Source: Mesodorylaimus sp. YZB2_4
Lineage: Eukaryota > Nematoda > Enoplea > Dorylaimida > Dorylaimidae
Direction of reading: 5' to 3'
DNA length: 64,000 nt
Assembly: GCA_030248295.1 (NCBI GenBank)
Contig: JASANH010000389.1
Location: forward strand, 1-64,000
The translations under genes and the position numbers were made by a program. Positions 1-11,900 of the stretch are shown piece after piece; within the stretch, counting starts at the first letter, position 1; every line of letters starts with the position of its first letter. Below the pieces are notes generated by a model. It did no database searches, was not told the DNA's origin, and saw nothing but the letters and a program-made list of their open reading frames with translations.

Positions 1-1470
1 CTGGCGCCAGCCAGGGACTTCGATTAGCATACTCTCAAAGGGCCTCGCGGTCGTCGTTTCCTTTGGTTCACACTGAAAGAGTCCAGGAGTTGACTCCAAG
101 GCAGGTACTTGGTTTGTCTGCGGGTAAGATCTAGGACTGTTGAAATATTGTTGTGCTTTGTAAAGGATTCTCTGGTGTTGGCTGAGTCTTTACTGCGCCA
201 TCGACAGTGGAACCGTTCGCCAGCGTGAGCATCTTAGGACTGGGTGCATTCGACCAGCAGCCAGGCTAGCGTATCATTGCACGGAGGAGTTGCAGGCAGC
301 ATGGAGGCGCGGCAAGCACGCCTGAGGGGTTTGTTGAGGAAGCGGAGCCTCAGTGATCGATACTCTGCAGGACTAAGCCTTTCCACCAGGCTTGGGCTAT
401 TAAAGACCTTGGACCGCTCGCTTATAAGATCAGCCCGAACCCGCCGGCACGTGAGCGAAGAAGATCTGTCGCACTCTCAAACTATGTAGAACATATAACA
501 CAGCATCTGACGTTGCGACAATTTCCTCTGAAGACCGAACCCACGCAAACTGTCATCTTTTGCCCGCGACCGCACGCTACAGCATTAGCAGGTACATATA
601 AGGGCTCACATTTTTTGAAACATCTGTCTCCAAGCGCACCACAATTCAAGCCATCTTTCTGCTATATCTAATTATAGCCAATGCACTTGCTGCTGCCCCT
701 CCGTGATGGATGCCCATGTGCTGCTGTGTGATAAAGGGTTACTCGACTCGATATGCATCGATGTGGGGAGCATGACCATGCACAGTCCATGGCAGCTAAT
801 CGTAAGATGCCTTCACAGACGACGTAACTGTCGTCTCCCTGTAAAAATCAGCCTGGCTGATGGCCACTGCACATTTGCTGGGTGAGCATAAAGTGCCCAA
901 AAACGGATTTGTCGCTCTACAAAGTAGTTGAATTTATTGGAAATCTAATAGCCGGGGACAAATCTGCACCTGCTAGGCTAGGTTAAAAATTTTATTTTCG
1001 TAGGCTCAAACAAAGAGCGAGAAAAGTTAAATATTTGAAGCTGCAGCGCCATTTGAAGAGATTCTTGAAAGGTTGAATTAAAAACACACTATCAGCGCTT
1101 ATTGTCTAGATAATTGACTTTACATCTCGCTAATTAGACATTTGCAAAAAAAATTTGACGTGCTCTACAGCGCCAGCAAGACGTGACAAATGTGTAAAAC
1201 AAATTTTATTGTGATCGGGTGTATTATTGGAAATAAATTATTGAATACTGTATAACCTGTTTTCTTTAGGAATATACAGGCCCTCCACGTTACCGCACAG
1301 GCCGCGTGTACATTCCGAAAGAAAACAGATAGTGCATTTATTGTTATTTCAACAAAATTTTAATTTTAATATTGATTGATTGCTAAACAATTATTTTTAT
1401 TTTTATTTTTTTTTAAAATTTTTGTGAGCCGGAGCCCTTTTTTGCCTGTAGCCGGCAAGCAGTCAAACCT
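1..1470. other. Left flank, no gene recognised
   Basis: No homology that I recognise. A plus-strand reading frame of 81 codons at 244..489 (Arg/Leu/Ser-rich) is the longest near the edge, but it has no recognisable domain or splice partner. The stretch 900..1420 is AT-rich and stop-dense on both strands. It lies downstream (3') of gene A. Confidence 0.5.
825..925 (+). repeat. Dispersed repeat fragment (second copy at 19309..19400)
   Basis: The segment starting GTCGTCTCCCTG and running through a CGGATTTRTCGCYCTA core is found again at 19309..19400 in the same orientation with scattered mismatches. No coding potential is seen. It is probably part of a larger dispersed repeat, since the neighbourhood of the second copy (19400..19520) also resembles 24690..24770. 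Confidence 0.5.
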
Positions 1471-1474
1471 TCTA

Positions 1475-1640
1475 AGCAAGGTTGTGCGGACCAGCGCACA
1501 CAGCAGCTTCCCTCTGCGTGTCTTCACTATGAGCACCTCCACGCAAGGGCATCCTGGACTAGACACCGACTTCCTCGGACGATGGCGGGTGGGTTTTGAA
1601 CGCTGTCGGTGTTGGACAGCCGACACTTTCAAAGAAAGAA
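1475..1640 (-). repeat. SINE-like fragment
   Basis: On the minus strand this segment carries CAGGATGCCCT followed by AGAGGGAAGCTGC, which also occur in the SINE copy at 6990..7225. The plus-strand GCAAGGYTGTGCG start and the GACAGCCGA end recur at 7300..7475, and the end recurs near 27590. It therefore belongs to an interspersed family present at several places in this window. Confidence 0.5.
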
Positions 1641-1704
1641 GACACCAGACAGCGATAGGCTGCCTATTGAGTTCTATGTCATGCTGCTCTCAGAGTTGAG
1701 TGCC

Positions 1705-1920
1705 TATCTTATTATTTCCAAAAAAGTCTGTTATGACAGACTCAAACATTTTAGACTAGCTAATGCACACAGTGGGATGACCAGAGCTTAGAATGGCTGG
1801 TCTACTCGGCCACTAGAAACCGCAACCATGGTCGATTAGGAAACACACTCAAGCAGAGGCTGGTTTTTTTCTTCATGAATATCATCAGCACAACTGATCG
1901 TGGGCAACGAGCTGAGGGTC
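1705..1920 (+). repeat. Dispersed repeat (second copy 24430..24620)
   Basis: Both copies share a 12-nt hairpin arm pair (GTCTGT / ACAGAC around TATG), then the phrase GGCTGGTCTACTCGGCCACT, then an ACTGATCGTGG motif. The orientation is the same and divergence is moderate. No reading frame is conserved, so this looks like a non-coding interspersed element. Confidence 0.55.
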
Positions 1921-1929
1921 ATTGAAAGA

Positions 1930-2022
1930 TCGAGCTCGTGGTCTACCTAGTGGGCTAGGAGTGTCTGCCTCTCGGGCTGGGTGTTGCACTACTGGCGATT
2001 GTTCGACTCCCGCCCTTTTCTT
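1930..2022 (+). repeat. tRNA-like SINE head
   Basis: A GTGGTCTACCTAGTGGGC stretch resembles a pol III A box, and TTCGACTCCC 60 nt later resembles a B box. It is followed by a T-rich tail. The arms do not fold into a full cloverleaf, so I call it a tRNA-derived repeat and not a tRNA gene. A related head is at 35395..35480. Confidence 0.5.
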
Positions 2023-2268
2023 ATCTTTGTCCTTATTTTTTATTTTTCCCTTTACCTCTCTTATTCTGAACAGAAAAGAGGACTTTAAAAAGATCTCGTC
2101 AAAAAGATGCAGTGTCAAGGTATAACTAGCTCTTTAAACAGAAGTCGAAGGCACTTTAAACCGTACATTTAAAATTTTTTAAGGCAAATGTACCAAATAG
2201 GGGAATAGGCATGTAGACGGAATTCAATGAGTAATTTTTTTTAACGAGCAAATACGCTATGTCTGAAT

Positions 2269-2274
2269 TTTATT
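2269..2274 (-). terminator. Candidate poly(A) signal of gene A
   Basis: AATAAA on the minus strand, about 510 nt downstream of the gene A stop codon. It would place the conserved block 2331..2470 inside the 3' UTR. Confidence 0.4.
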
Positions 2275-2330
2275 TCCCCATCGAAATCAATGTGAGAGCA
2301 CAGAACCCTTGGTGAAGATTTTCTCCATAA

Positions 2331-2470
2331 AAGACAATGACGATGTGAGACTAGTTCACACTCTTGAGAACAGCACAAGCAGTCATCTACATTGCACAAA
2401 CATGTTTTGCATACACCAGACAGTATTTGGTGTAGGTGACCGGAGCCCACGGTGAACAGAGTGCCAGCAC
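2331..2470 (-). other. Conserved 3' block of gene A, duplicated at 21090..21229
   Basis: About 140 nt is over 90% identical to 21090..21229 in the same orientation. On the minus strand it reads as a Cys-rich peptide (CKTCLCN...DCLCCSQEC) in both copies, with no start or splice acceptor that I trust. Its position 3' of the gene A stop, before an AATAAA, suggests 3' UTR. In the second copy it abuts exon 3 of the collapsed paralogue. Confidence 0.55.
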
Positions 2471-2782
2471 GTGAAAGGATATACTAACGTTACACCACTA
2501 CTGTTTTTCCCATCGAAAACTCTTCCGTGCAGGACCTGAAGCTTTCTACAGTGCAGTACAGTAGATAAAACTGAAGCAAAAATAATGATGGCGCTTCCAC
2601 CTGAAATATCATTAAGTCATAAGCATGTACACCTTCATTGGTTATTCCAGGTGCTATAAGATACGTTCACTGTAAGTTTAGAAAAACCTTACCGCATGGT
2701 GAAAAAGCTCTAGTTCAAAGGCAAACTCTCGCTATGATATTATGATTGACAGAAAAGTTGTTTGGCAACTTAATTCTTGAAT

Positions 2783-2911
2783 TCATGCAATTCTAAATTT
2801 CTTCCCACAAAAAGCGAATAGAGGCAGGAAAATTATTTCGAAAACTGATATGGCACATAGGCTAAGCCAGGTACCACTGTTGGCGAAAGCATCAGAAACC
2901 AGTTGCGACAT
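2783..2911 (-). CDS. Gene A last exon: TM2 and short C-terminus
   Basis: The exon codes for 42 residues after a TTATTTCAG acceptor. It holds the pre-TM2 stretch SQLVSDAFANSG, then TWLSLCAISVFE, aligned with the canonical G-L-W-x-G-x-S-x-L-S-x-x-E of DEG/ENaC TM2, and a C-terminal tail of about 10 residues. The selectivity-filter G-x-S is replaced by S-L-C; the Ser after the filter and the Glu of TM2 are kept. Confidence 0.85.
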   Translation of the reverse strand: MSQLVSDAFANSGTWLSLCAISVFEIIFLPLFAFCGKKFRIA

Positions 2912-5900
2912 CTGAAATAAGAGGACGTGACTGAATTAAAGAAAACCCACTGAATGCTAGTCATTTACTGAATACTGAGCATATGCCTCCATTTCCGTGG
3001 TGGTCACTGACCCGTAGTATACATCGACGCGGCTGTAATTATCTCTGAAAAAAGCCACAGCTCAAGCAGAGGAATGTGTTCAGCCAATGCAATTTGCATT
3101 GTAATCTTCTGTATAACATGTATGAACTGGAAAGACCCACCTGAAGTCATTGATACATTGGCTCCGGTTGGTGCCTCGGTCCTTTTCACATTTTGGTGGC
3201 TAAAAATACAGTATTCCCTAATGTTACCGTACTAGAAAGCGAAGCTATTCTTACAGTCCATTGTTTCGATGGCCAAATGGCTTTGGTCTGCACGAAGTTG
3301 AATGTCGCAGCCCTGCGTCAACAGAACCTTTGGCTCTCTGAATTTAATGTTATTAAAACAACTGTAATTCCCAATTTGGGTTGCCAGGCTGGATAAACCA
3401 GCAAATCTGTTTTATTCGTGAGTGTGCACGCCCGGCCTAGAGTATTATCAGTCCCTGTTGCCACTGTTTAGTATCTTGCTTTGGTCTGCATGAAGATTTG
3501 TCGCAGCCGTGCGCGAACAGAAACTTTGATTACATTAAATTCAATGGCCACTCAAAGTCCAAATTCTGGCGTCCAGGATGGATCTTAATTCTGACTTTTA
3601 CGACCACCCAACAGACTTGGGTATCCACGTTTGAGGTGCAGATGTCACGGCACGTTTACCTGCATGGAGGCTGGCATTTGCAATTGGCCATCGTGATAGT
3701 ATTCAGCGACTTGGATGATGCTGTGTCGACACACTGCTCTGGAAAATGAGAGCAGTGATAGAGAGACAGTAGATTCACACTTTGTGTGCTGTAACATGTT
3801 CAGAACCTGATCCTTAGCTCTACTGAACAATCCGTGCCTGTTTATTGTCTCAGATATTCTGTACTATTGTGTTGCGATAGCAGCAATGGAAAACTGATAT
3901 ACTGTAGCGTACGTAAGGCGAAAAGACGTGGCTGCATACTTTCAGTCAACTTGCAGTAAACATTGCCAGGTGGCAACGGGTGACGCGGATCGCCGCAATT
4001 GCAAGTATCCAACACGAAACGCTGATAACAACTTCCCATGCAAGTCTAAAAAGGGTCGAACTTTCAGCAGAAAAGATGCTTGTTGCTTGGGCAACCATAC
4101 CCAGCCCGTGCCCCGTGAGAAAACCCGCATTCGAAAGCCTCCCGCCCCATAAGACCTCTCCTCGTTTGTCGACTCCGGATGGATGAAGGGTGAGTCACCC
4201 ACCACTAGGCGTGCAAGTCGCAGAAAGAACTTCACCTAGTTCTCAGATGGTCAGAGTTGAACTCTGCCATTGACTGCTATAGGTCATTGTGGTCTGATGA
4301 GGCTCGCTTGAAGTTCGCTGTGGCCGTACCTTATCCGTATTTCATCGAGGTCTTCCAACAGTGCACATCCTGAAACGTACCTCAAGCGTGTACGACTTGT
4401 TGGTATAATAGGCGGGTGCCTTTGTTGTAGTGTTGGTGTCGCAGGGTGTATATGGCTCACCCAAACGAGTGCTAGTAATCTGCGACATAAAAAATACTGT
4501 ACGGCTTGTCTAATTATGTAGATTCAGGATGTAGTACTGTACCTTCTTGACATCCAATGTGTAATGCTGGCCAGGTGAACAAGTTATTCCGGAAATGGAC
4601 ATCAGCGGATGCTCGTCAGGTTCGTGTAAGAGGATTTTATAACCAGATGGCAAGACGAATGGCAAGTAGTCATTGGACGGTGTGTGGAATATGACCCGCA
4701 GTCCGAGTTTCCGGCCACCACGACGTGTGAAGTGAGTGTTCGCTATGGGATTGAACATAAAGCAATTCCCATAACTTGGATCGAGGAATGTCGAGATTTC
4801 TCTGAAACAGAGGCACCAAATGGTAAGTAGTTAGGCACCTACTGTAAACATTTAGTGCACGGATACCGAAATTTGCCAGAATTTCCTATCGACAGTAAAC
4901 AGCTGCTACGAGATCACAGGTGCACAAATATCACTTGGAGATTTCTCTGTCTTTATGTCACAGCAGCACGCCGGATACGGACATGTGGCTTGCTGATTCA
5001 ATGAGTCCTAAGCAGGAGGATCTAGCGAAGAGGCTAATATCGGAGGTTACATTGCCCCAAAATTCGGCACGTTTACAGAGCTCATATAAAGTGAACTAGC
5101 CTGCCTTCGCCAAGGCGTCCTCGTGACATAGTAAAATTATTCAGATACAATTGCGCAGCAAACTTTGACTAGTAATGGGTGCCCAGCTTACACGTACAGT
5201 GTGTATTTCCCGCGTGAGATTTTGTGGTCTGCTAAAATGTGTCAAGTCATCCTTTTTTAATTGTTAAACAAGATGTGTGACCTGTCTTGGGACGCGCCTA
5301 AATCTACGGATAAGGCACCTCTAGGACAGATATTGTGACACGTTCTAAATTGGTGTCTCAGCGTTGTCCCAAGCTGCTGTCCTAAAAAGTGCTCTGAATT
5401 CGTACCCGTCGTGAAGGATCGCATTGTGAAACTGGCCCCTGCTGATTGTGAGTCTTGTGCTATACCTGCTATTGTGTATCTTACTCGCCCAGTAACCTAC
5501 CAGCCCAGCTGCATAGACTACTATGCGCCAGCGTTGTGCTCGCTCGCGTATGCCATCCATCTGTGGCATAGCCTCTCTCTCTTCCCATTTGTTCATATCC
5601 AAAGCTGGTTTCATCGGCACAAGATATTCTGGCTGTACCAGCCACTCCCAGCCTGGTAAGGCGCCTTTTCTAGGATTGGTGGGGAAAGAAATCGATCATG
5701 CGGCCAATTGGAACAGGATGTTATTGCGCATAAGATCTATTTTCCATTTTCAATGGGTGTCAGCTTCTGTAGTTTTCCCAAAGCCATCAAAAACAGCTTT
5801 ACATATCGTTTTGAGCTTGATAAAGATTCAGCTTCTTGGGCTGCACGTTGAATCACGTAATGCTAGGAAATTGTGAGCTGTAGTAAAATTTCTTAGTAAA

Positions 5901-8900
5901 ATTGCAAACACAGAGAAGCTTTGTTGCTGGTGCCGATTGTAAGCAAAATTATTTGTCCAATCAATGTCAAAGTCAGAGCCAGAAAATTTACAATTCCTCG
6001 CAGGTCAACGGTCAGGTCAGAAAGTGTTTTAGTGGCCGGTCAAGGTCAAGGTCGGGTTGGAAAATTTTTTGAAGGGTCAGTCAAGGTCAGGGTCAGGTCA
6101 GAAAGTTTTTGAAGGGTCGGTCAGGGTCAGGGTCAGGTCAGACAGTGAAAAACCCAGATAACTGGAACACTAATAGTAAACAACCGCTAGGATTTCACCA
6201 AATACGCGCATATCACTTGAAGATTCTCGTCCTCATGGCACGTAGCTGCATTCCCAATGCAGTCATGGGAGATGATTGTTTAAGGAGCGTTCAGCAAATA
6301 GATCGGACAAAGAGGTTTTTTTAGAGATTACATTCTTACAAAACATGCGTAAAGTGTGTCCCTGCGCGCATTTAGCCGCCTAACACAAGGGTCAGTATTC
6401 TTTGAATGGCGAGAAATAAAGTAGGCGACTGCAGAGGCACAAAACTGCAGAGTCAACTCGCAGCTCCTCGGCCAAGAGCATCGAGCCCAGCGCAACGAGG
6501 CCACAACTGGACTGCGACTACTATACCATGCACCATATCGTGCTATGGCATTCCATAGCGCAAACTAGTGCCTAGGTAAAAATCGGTTTGGCGATCAAAT
6601 GGCCAACTAAATGAGTAAGGGTTGTCGCTCCGAAATTTCCAATCACAATATCGAACGAGTTGCGTGCCAGTTACAATCATAGTTCAAGACAAGGAGGAAC
6701 CACGAAATCTTGAATTTCCAAGCGAACCTCGTGGGACGTCTGCTGTATATATGAAGTCTGCATTGGCTTCTGTGCGAGTATGTCTGCGGCAAAAGATGCC
6801 AAATATTCAAAAAATTGACGGAAATATAGAAAAGGGGCAGTAAGTTATTCGGGTAAGGATTCTGAATTTTTGGAAGACAGTGGATCGTACGAACAGTTAG
6901 ATCGATGGTTTTTTAAGCCCCGAATCGTCGAATTTTTTTCAAATAAAGTTTTGTGGGTTGGGCTTTGTACCGGCCCAGTTCCCCACGGGACCTCCAAACC
7001 GTTTTCTCTCTCACGGCAGCTTCCCTCTGTGTCTCCACTAGGAGCACGTGCACACGAGGGCATCCTGTGCCAGCACCAGCGTGACCGGTTCCCACTCTGA
7101 GAACAGGCTTACTAAACTTGCCGTCCACCACAGCCGGAACAGAACTGTGGCCTCCCGGTCAGGGTTGCTGGCCCAAGCAATGCGGGACCAACGCCTTCAC
7201 CAACTGAGCCACGGCGGCTCGATACTGTCTTATGCTTTCGTTTTTTGAACCCACAATCTGTCCTGTTCCGCTTGTAAGTTGCCACCAGTCACACCTTACA
7301 ATATATGCAAGGCTGTGCGTAGACCAGCAAACACAAAGCAGCATCCTTTGTGCGGTTCCGCAAGAGAACCTCCCACGAGAACATTCTGGAGCAAGCACCG
7401 ACTGCATTTGGACGATGACGGATGGGCTGTGTGCCTTGCCGTATTCGACAGCCGAGACAGTGAGCGACACAACCCATTGGAACGCCAAAAAATGAGCAAG
7501 GACTTTTTCAGACAATCATCGATTTTGACAGAGGATGGTTCTTGTAGCCTTTAACTTGGGTAGCTGTTTTGAGCTAACCAATCGATCGATCAATTGGAAT
7601 TTTACTAGCACATCTTCATCTATCGACCTATTAACTGCATCTGTATTGTGATTACCTGTGCACGACAAAGCGCCTTGCCAAGGCAGTAAAAAGTAGACAA
7701 ATGGCAAATAATTTTTGAGAGAGATCACCAGATACGAATTTGATTGGGAAAATCTGGGATTATATGGCTCGACATTCTTAAGAAAAAAAGATTAACTAAT
7801 ACTCTTAAATTCGAGGACTTATTCTGACAACACACATTAAGGGTACGTCGGACAATTTAATTCAATCATTTGAAGCGCTTGTCAACGCTGTCAAGGATAG
7901 GGTCTGCAAGGGCGCACCCTTGTCGAATTGATGTACAGTACATGAAAATTATGAGGCGAAGTTGCAAGTGTTTTAGTTGGTCGCAATATTAAGTTGATCG
8001 CGATCCGTCAGCATTTTTAAAGGAATAACTGACATAAAATTAAGCGTCGGTGCATTTTAAGCCTGACCATGTCAGCAAGTCAGACATCCCAGCTTGAACA
8101 TAACGGATCACTGTGACACCGCGGGCCGTCGCCAGCGTGCTGAGAACAAATGCCAAACAAATGCTTGACGGAGGGTATTGAACGTGTGATAGCTTACCTT
8201 TTGAAATCGCATGGCCGACCAGCGTAGTTACACCAGAATATTATATCATTCACTTGATATCCAAGGGGGCTGGTTGGCGTCCACTTTTGATTATAAGAGC
8301 TCATTATGAATGGCAACGCATCTTCCATTTGGCTGGCCCAATGAAGCCAGCCTGATAAAGCTTGTGGCTTAAAAAGGAAATCTGTATGGTGCACGCGTTC
8401 ATTTGCTACGTACTGCGAGCCGCTCGAGGAATCTAAGTCGTATTTCGTAGGGGAGAGCAGCCAAGCTTACCTGCGGGGTGGATTTGAAATACTTATTGCC
8501 ACGGGAGGCTGACACGGTAAAGTTCGTGACTGTCAATTCTGAAGTATTTCTTGTCTCTTCGCTACGTATGGTTGGCTGAAGTTTCGAATCCACTGAAGAA
8601 ACAGTCGAAATATATGGCGCGGCTTCACTCAAATTGGTCTGCTTTGAGGATGTGCTAAAGGGAAAATTATTGAACTCTGTACGTTCTGAAGCAAATATGG
8701 CATTGAAGGAATTGCGACTAACTTTAAAGCAAAATGATCGGTTTGTGGTCTCTTGAAGGTGATGATGTCATTTCCAGCCTGCTCTAGTTGTGGATTGAAG
8801 GTGGAATGAGACTCTCCATGGTTTAGAGACGCCGGCGAGCCGGAAATAGCGTCAGAATTTAAAGAGTCCGACAGTGGCGGGCTAGGGATGTTGTATGGAT

Positions 8901-11900
8901 TCTTAAGAATTGCCGAAAGCCGTTCTCCGAGCGAAAACGAAGAAATCATGGGGCCGCCCGATGCAAAAAAGCTGTATGGGCCTTTGGGTATTGTTGTTAT
9001 AGTAGCTTTTGTTGACTGTGTTCTCAAACCTCGAGGAGATGAAGCACTACTAACTTTCGCATCTGAAATCAATGCGTTGACTGAAATATCTTGAACATCC
9101 TGACCTGTTGCAACTGTGTCGTCTATTCTGGATATTTGCCTTGCTGCAGCTGTTGTGTACCCTCGCAACGGCGAAAGCGCTCCCAGAGAAGAATCGTCAC
9201 TTTCTGAGGTACGCTGAGGTGTGTTTCCCCAGTCGGAGGTGTCCGTAATTCTATTGCCTGTTTGCGTCAAAGTTACGCTGCTTTTAGCGTTAGGCATTGG
9301 CGCATTCGTGCGGCGCCGCAAAGCTCGAGGTCTCGTCGACGCATCGATTTTGTAAGACGCGATTGAAACCACCCTCGATGGAAAATCGGGAGAAAACGCA
9401 GCTGGGATTAATTCACCACCACGTTGCATCTCAGAAACGGCTGAACTGGCCTTTGTTGGCTTATTGTAAGACAGAGGTTGGGACAGAGCTTTTGGCGCGC
9501 CGAAGCCAGAGGCAGGCGACTGCACCATTGTTTCTGTAGTATTCCTGGAATTCTTTTCTAAATTAGGGTCTATGGACCTATTCGGGAGTTCAGGTATTGT
9601 TGATACCACTTCAATCGGGTTGCCTTCAAACAATACACTCTCTATTTTTATATTCGTAGTAGCCGATGGGTCGTGATCTGATGATGGCACAGGCTCTTGC
9701 GGAAGAGAATGGCTGGTATGCGAAGTCGGCTCAGATCTAGGCCACTTGTTGTACATGTCTGACTCGACTATCGGCGGTGTACTTGCTGGATGTTCGGCAT
9801 TGTTCATCACATCAGAAGGAGGAAGAGTCCTTTGTGCACCGGTTTGCTTTCTAGTTGTACCTACGAATGGTGGGGTCAGCGATAAGTGAGGGATAGTAAG
9901 ATATGATGCAACTAGACCAGCAGATGGTATGATACTTGTTGTATCAGCCCGACCACTTGTTTGGTCCATACCCAATCCCTCCTTTGCAAATGTTGCTGGG
10001 GCTTGGATGGGTGCTCCAAGCGTATCAGTACTTGAAGACAACTCAGCTGTATGAAATGGCGGCGTTGGATTTGGTGTTTGTACCAGTTGGGTAAGAGTCC
10101 CAAGCTCCACTAGCATGGAGGTTGTTGGGATGAATGCTGTGATTTCGTCCATGTTGGGATCTATACCTTCCGAAATTGCATTGTTTGATTTAGTAGAGAG
10201 CACGGTGGTAAGTCCAGGAGGGACTCTTTCAAGCATCAAGCCGATCGCTTCATTTTCTGATGGCGCTGCCTGGAGGGTAATTGTGCTTGTTGAAGCTTGT
10301 GAACTCTGCTGGCTATCGGCAGCAGTTGCACTCGCGCTCATTGGAAATCTTCCATTTTCAGCTATACTTACAGGCGGCCTAGTCCTTTTTCTTTTCACGC
10401 CAGACATGCTGGCTGGAGCCAAGGGCAAAGTCAAGCTAGTCTTGACATTTTCTGATACAGTTCCTTCGAGCGGTGTATTCATCTGGTAGGTTGATTCAAA
10501 AGCCGATGACGAGTATACTTTCGCAAACATTGCAACTTTTTCCTGCTGCACTGAGGGCAATCGCAGATCCGATGTCACAGGGCTAGTGAGCACTGCGAGA
10601 GTATTCGACGAAGATAGCTGTGCTGATGGATATGCTGGGGGCATCGCTGAATTATCTGCCGCTGTAACCGAGGGCGATGTGTCTGCAAAAGACGTCGATA
10701 CTGAAGACAATGTTTCAGATACAGAGCCGACAGGTATGGCGTTGAGTGAGCCGCTAGTGAAACTTTTCGATGTTGATACAGCAGGAGTTGCAGATGCCGA
10801 TACGTTATTTGCCAAAGATACAGTCTCCAGCGGAATGAGCGGAGTTTTAACAGCCGGAGCATTGGTCACTCTGTCACTGTTTGCGAGCATGCTCGTTGTC
10901 ACACTTTCAAAGGGCAAAGAGTAACCTGAACTTGCTAGAGAGGTAAAATTTGGGAATTCTGAGACCGCTGTGCCGCTGTCTGTGGGGCCAATTAAACGGG
11001 CCCTAGGCATGGCCTGTGACACAGCTGTGCTGGCTGGAGTTGTCTGAAACAGGCCACTGACTGCCGACAGCACTACGGTGGAGTGAATCACGGCTTGCGA
11101 TGAGCTGCTCACTCTGGCATTTTGAAGGGCTGTGCTTGACAATTGAGGCGAAGGATTCATAGCCGAGCTTGAAGACAAAAGTTGTATTATGGAAGCTGTC
11201 GAGACGAAATCCTGAGATCCAGTTGAAGCGACGGTGGTTGCAGAGGACACAGAAGTCTTAGCTGCCGCTGTCGGGCTCTGTGTTGCATTTTGCATGGAAG
11301 CAATAGAAGGTGGCTGGAACTGGGATGCAGTGCCTATTACCGCTGTCGACTGCTTCATGCCGCTTGAATAAAGTAAAGCGAGAGTGCCTCTCGGGGAGGA
11401 TGCTATAAACGTTGATGCGGCTGTAGCTGTACTCAGAGATGTTGCGAGTGGTGACATTGAGGCATCTGCTGATGGACTGGTAGGGGGAGTTGTGGTGGCA
11501 GAAATAAGTCGTCCTGATGTTATGCTAAGTGTTGTTGGCCATCCAGTTGCCTCTTGTTTAAGTGTAGTTGGCACTGTCAAAGTTGAAGGTATTGTTGCTG
11601 CTGTCCACGTCGCATTATAAACTGGTGACGTGAGCGGTGGTGTTGCATTAGTCAACAAGACATCGCTTGTTGCGGCAGAGGCCGCCGATGAGCTGCTTGT
11701 AGGACCCACGACAGTAGCCACGTTTGAATTTGTGGCCGCAGGCGTGCTTGTTGGATTTGAAGGATCGGTGATCGCAGTTGACACCTCACTGGCGGGGACT
11801 ATCAATGTAGGATTGGGGGCTGGAGTTGTCACGAAAACAGGCATCTCTGATGTCGAAATGCCAGCCGTGAGTTTTGGCGATATTATCGATGAGGGTTGGA

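Larger units (their letters stand above)
4802..8197 (-). other. Long intron of gene A
   Basis: A 3.4-kb intron, unusually long for this gene, splits the exon ending CDFK from the YGNCF exon. It holds a GGTCAGG minisatellite (about 6002..6155), a tRNA-derived SINE (6990..7225) and a related repeat (7300..7475). Short open frames at 5345..5876 have no recognisable product. Confidence 0.6.

Noticed and set aside
244-489. 81-codon plus-strand frame near the left edge
   Set aside because: Too short, with no recognisable motif and no supporting context.
6002-6155. Telomere-like or interstitial telomeric repeat
   Set aside because: The GGTCAGG steps are irregular, short and embedded in a 35-40-nt unit; it is a minisatellite.
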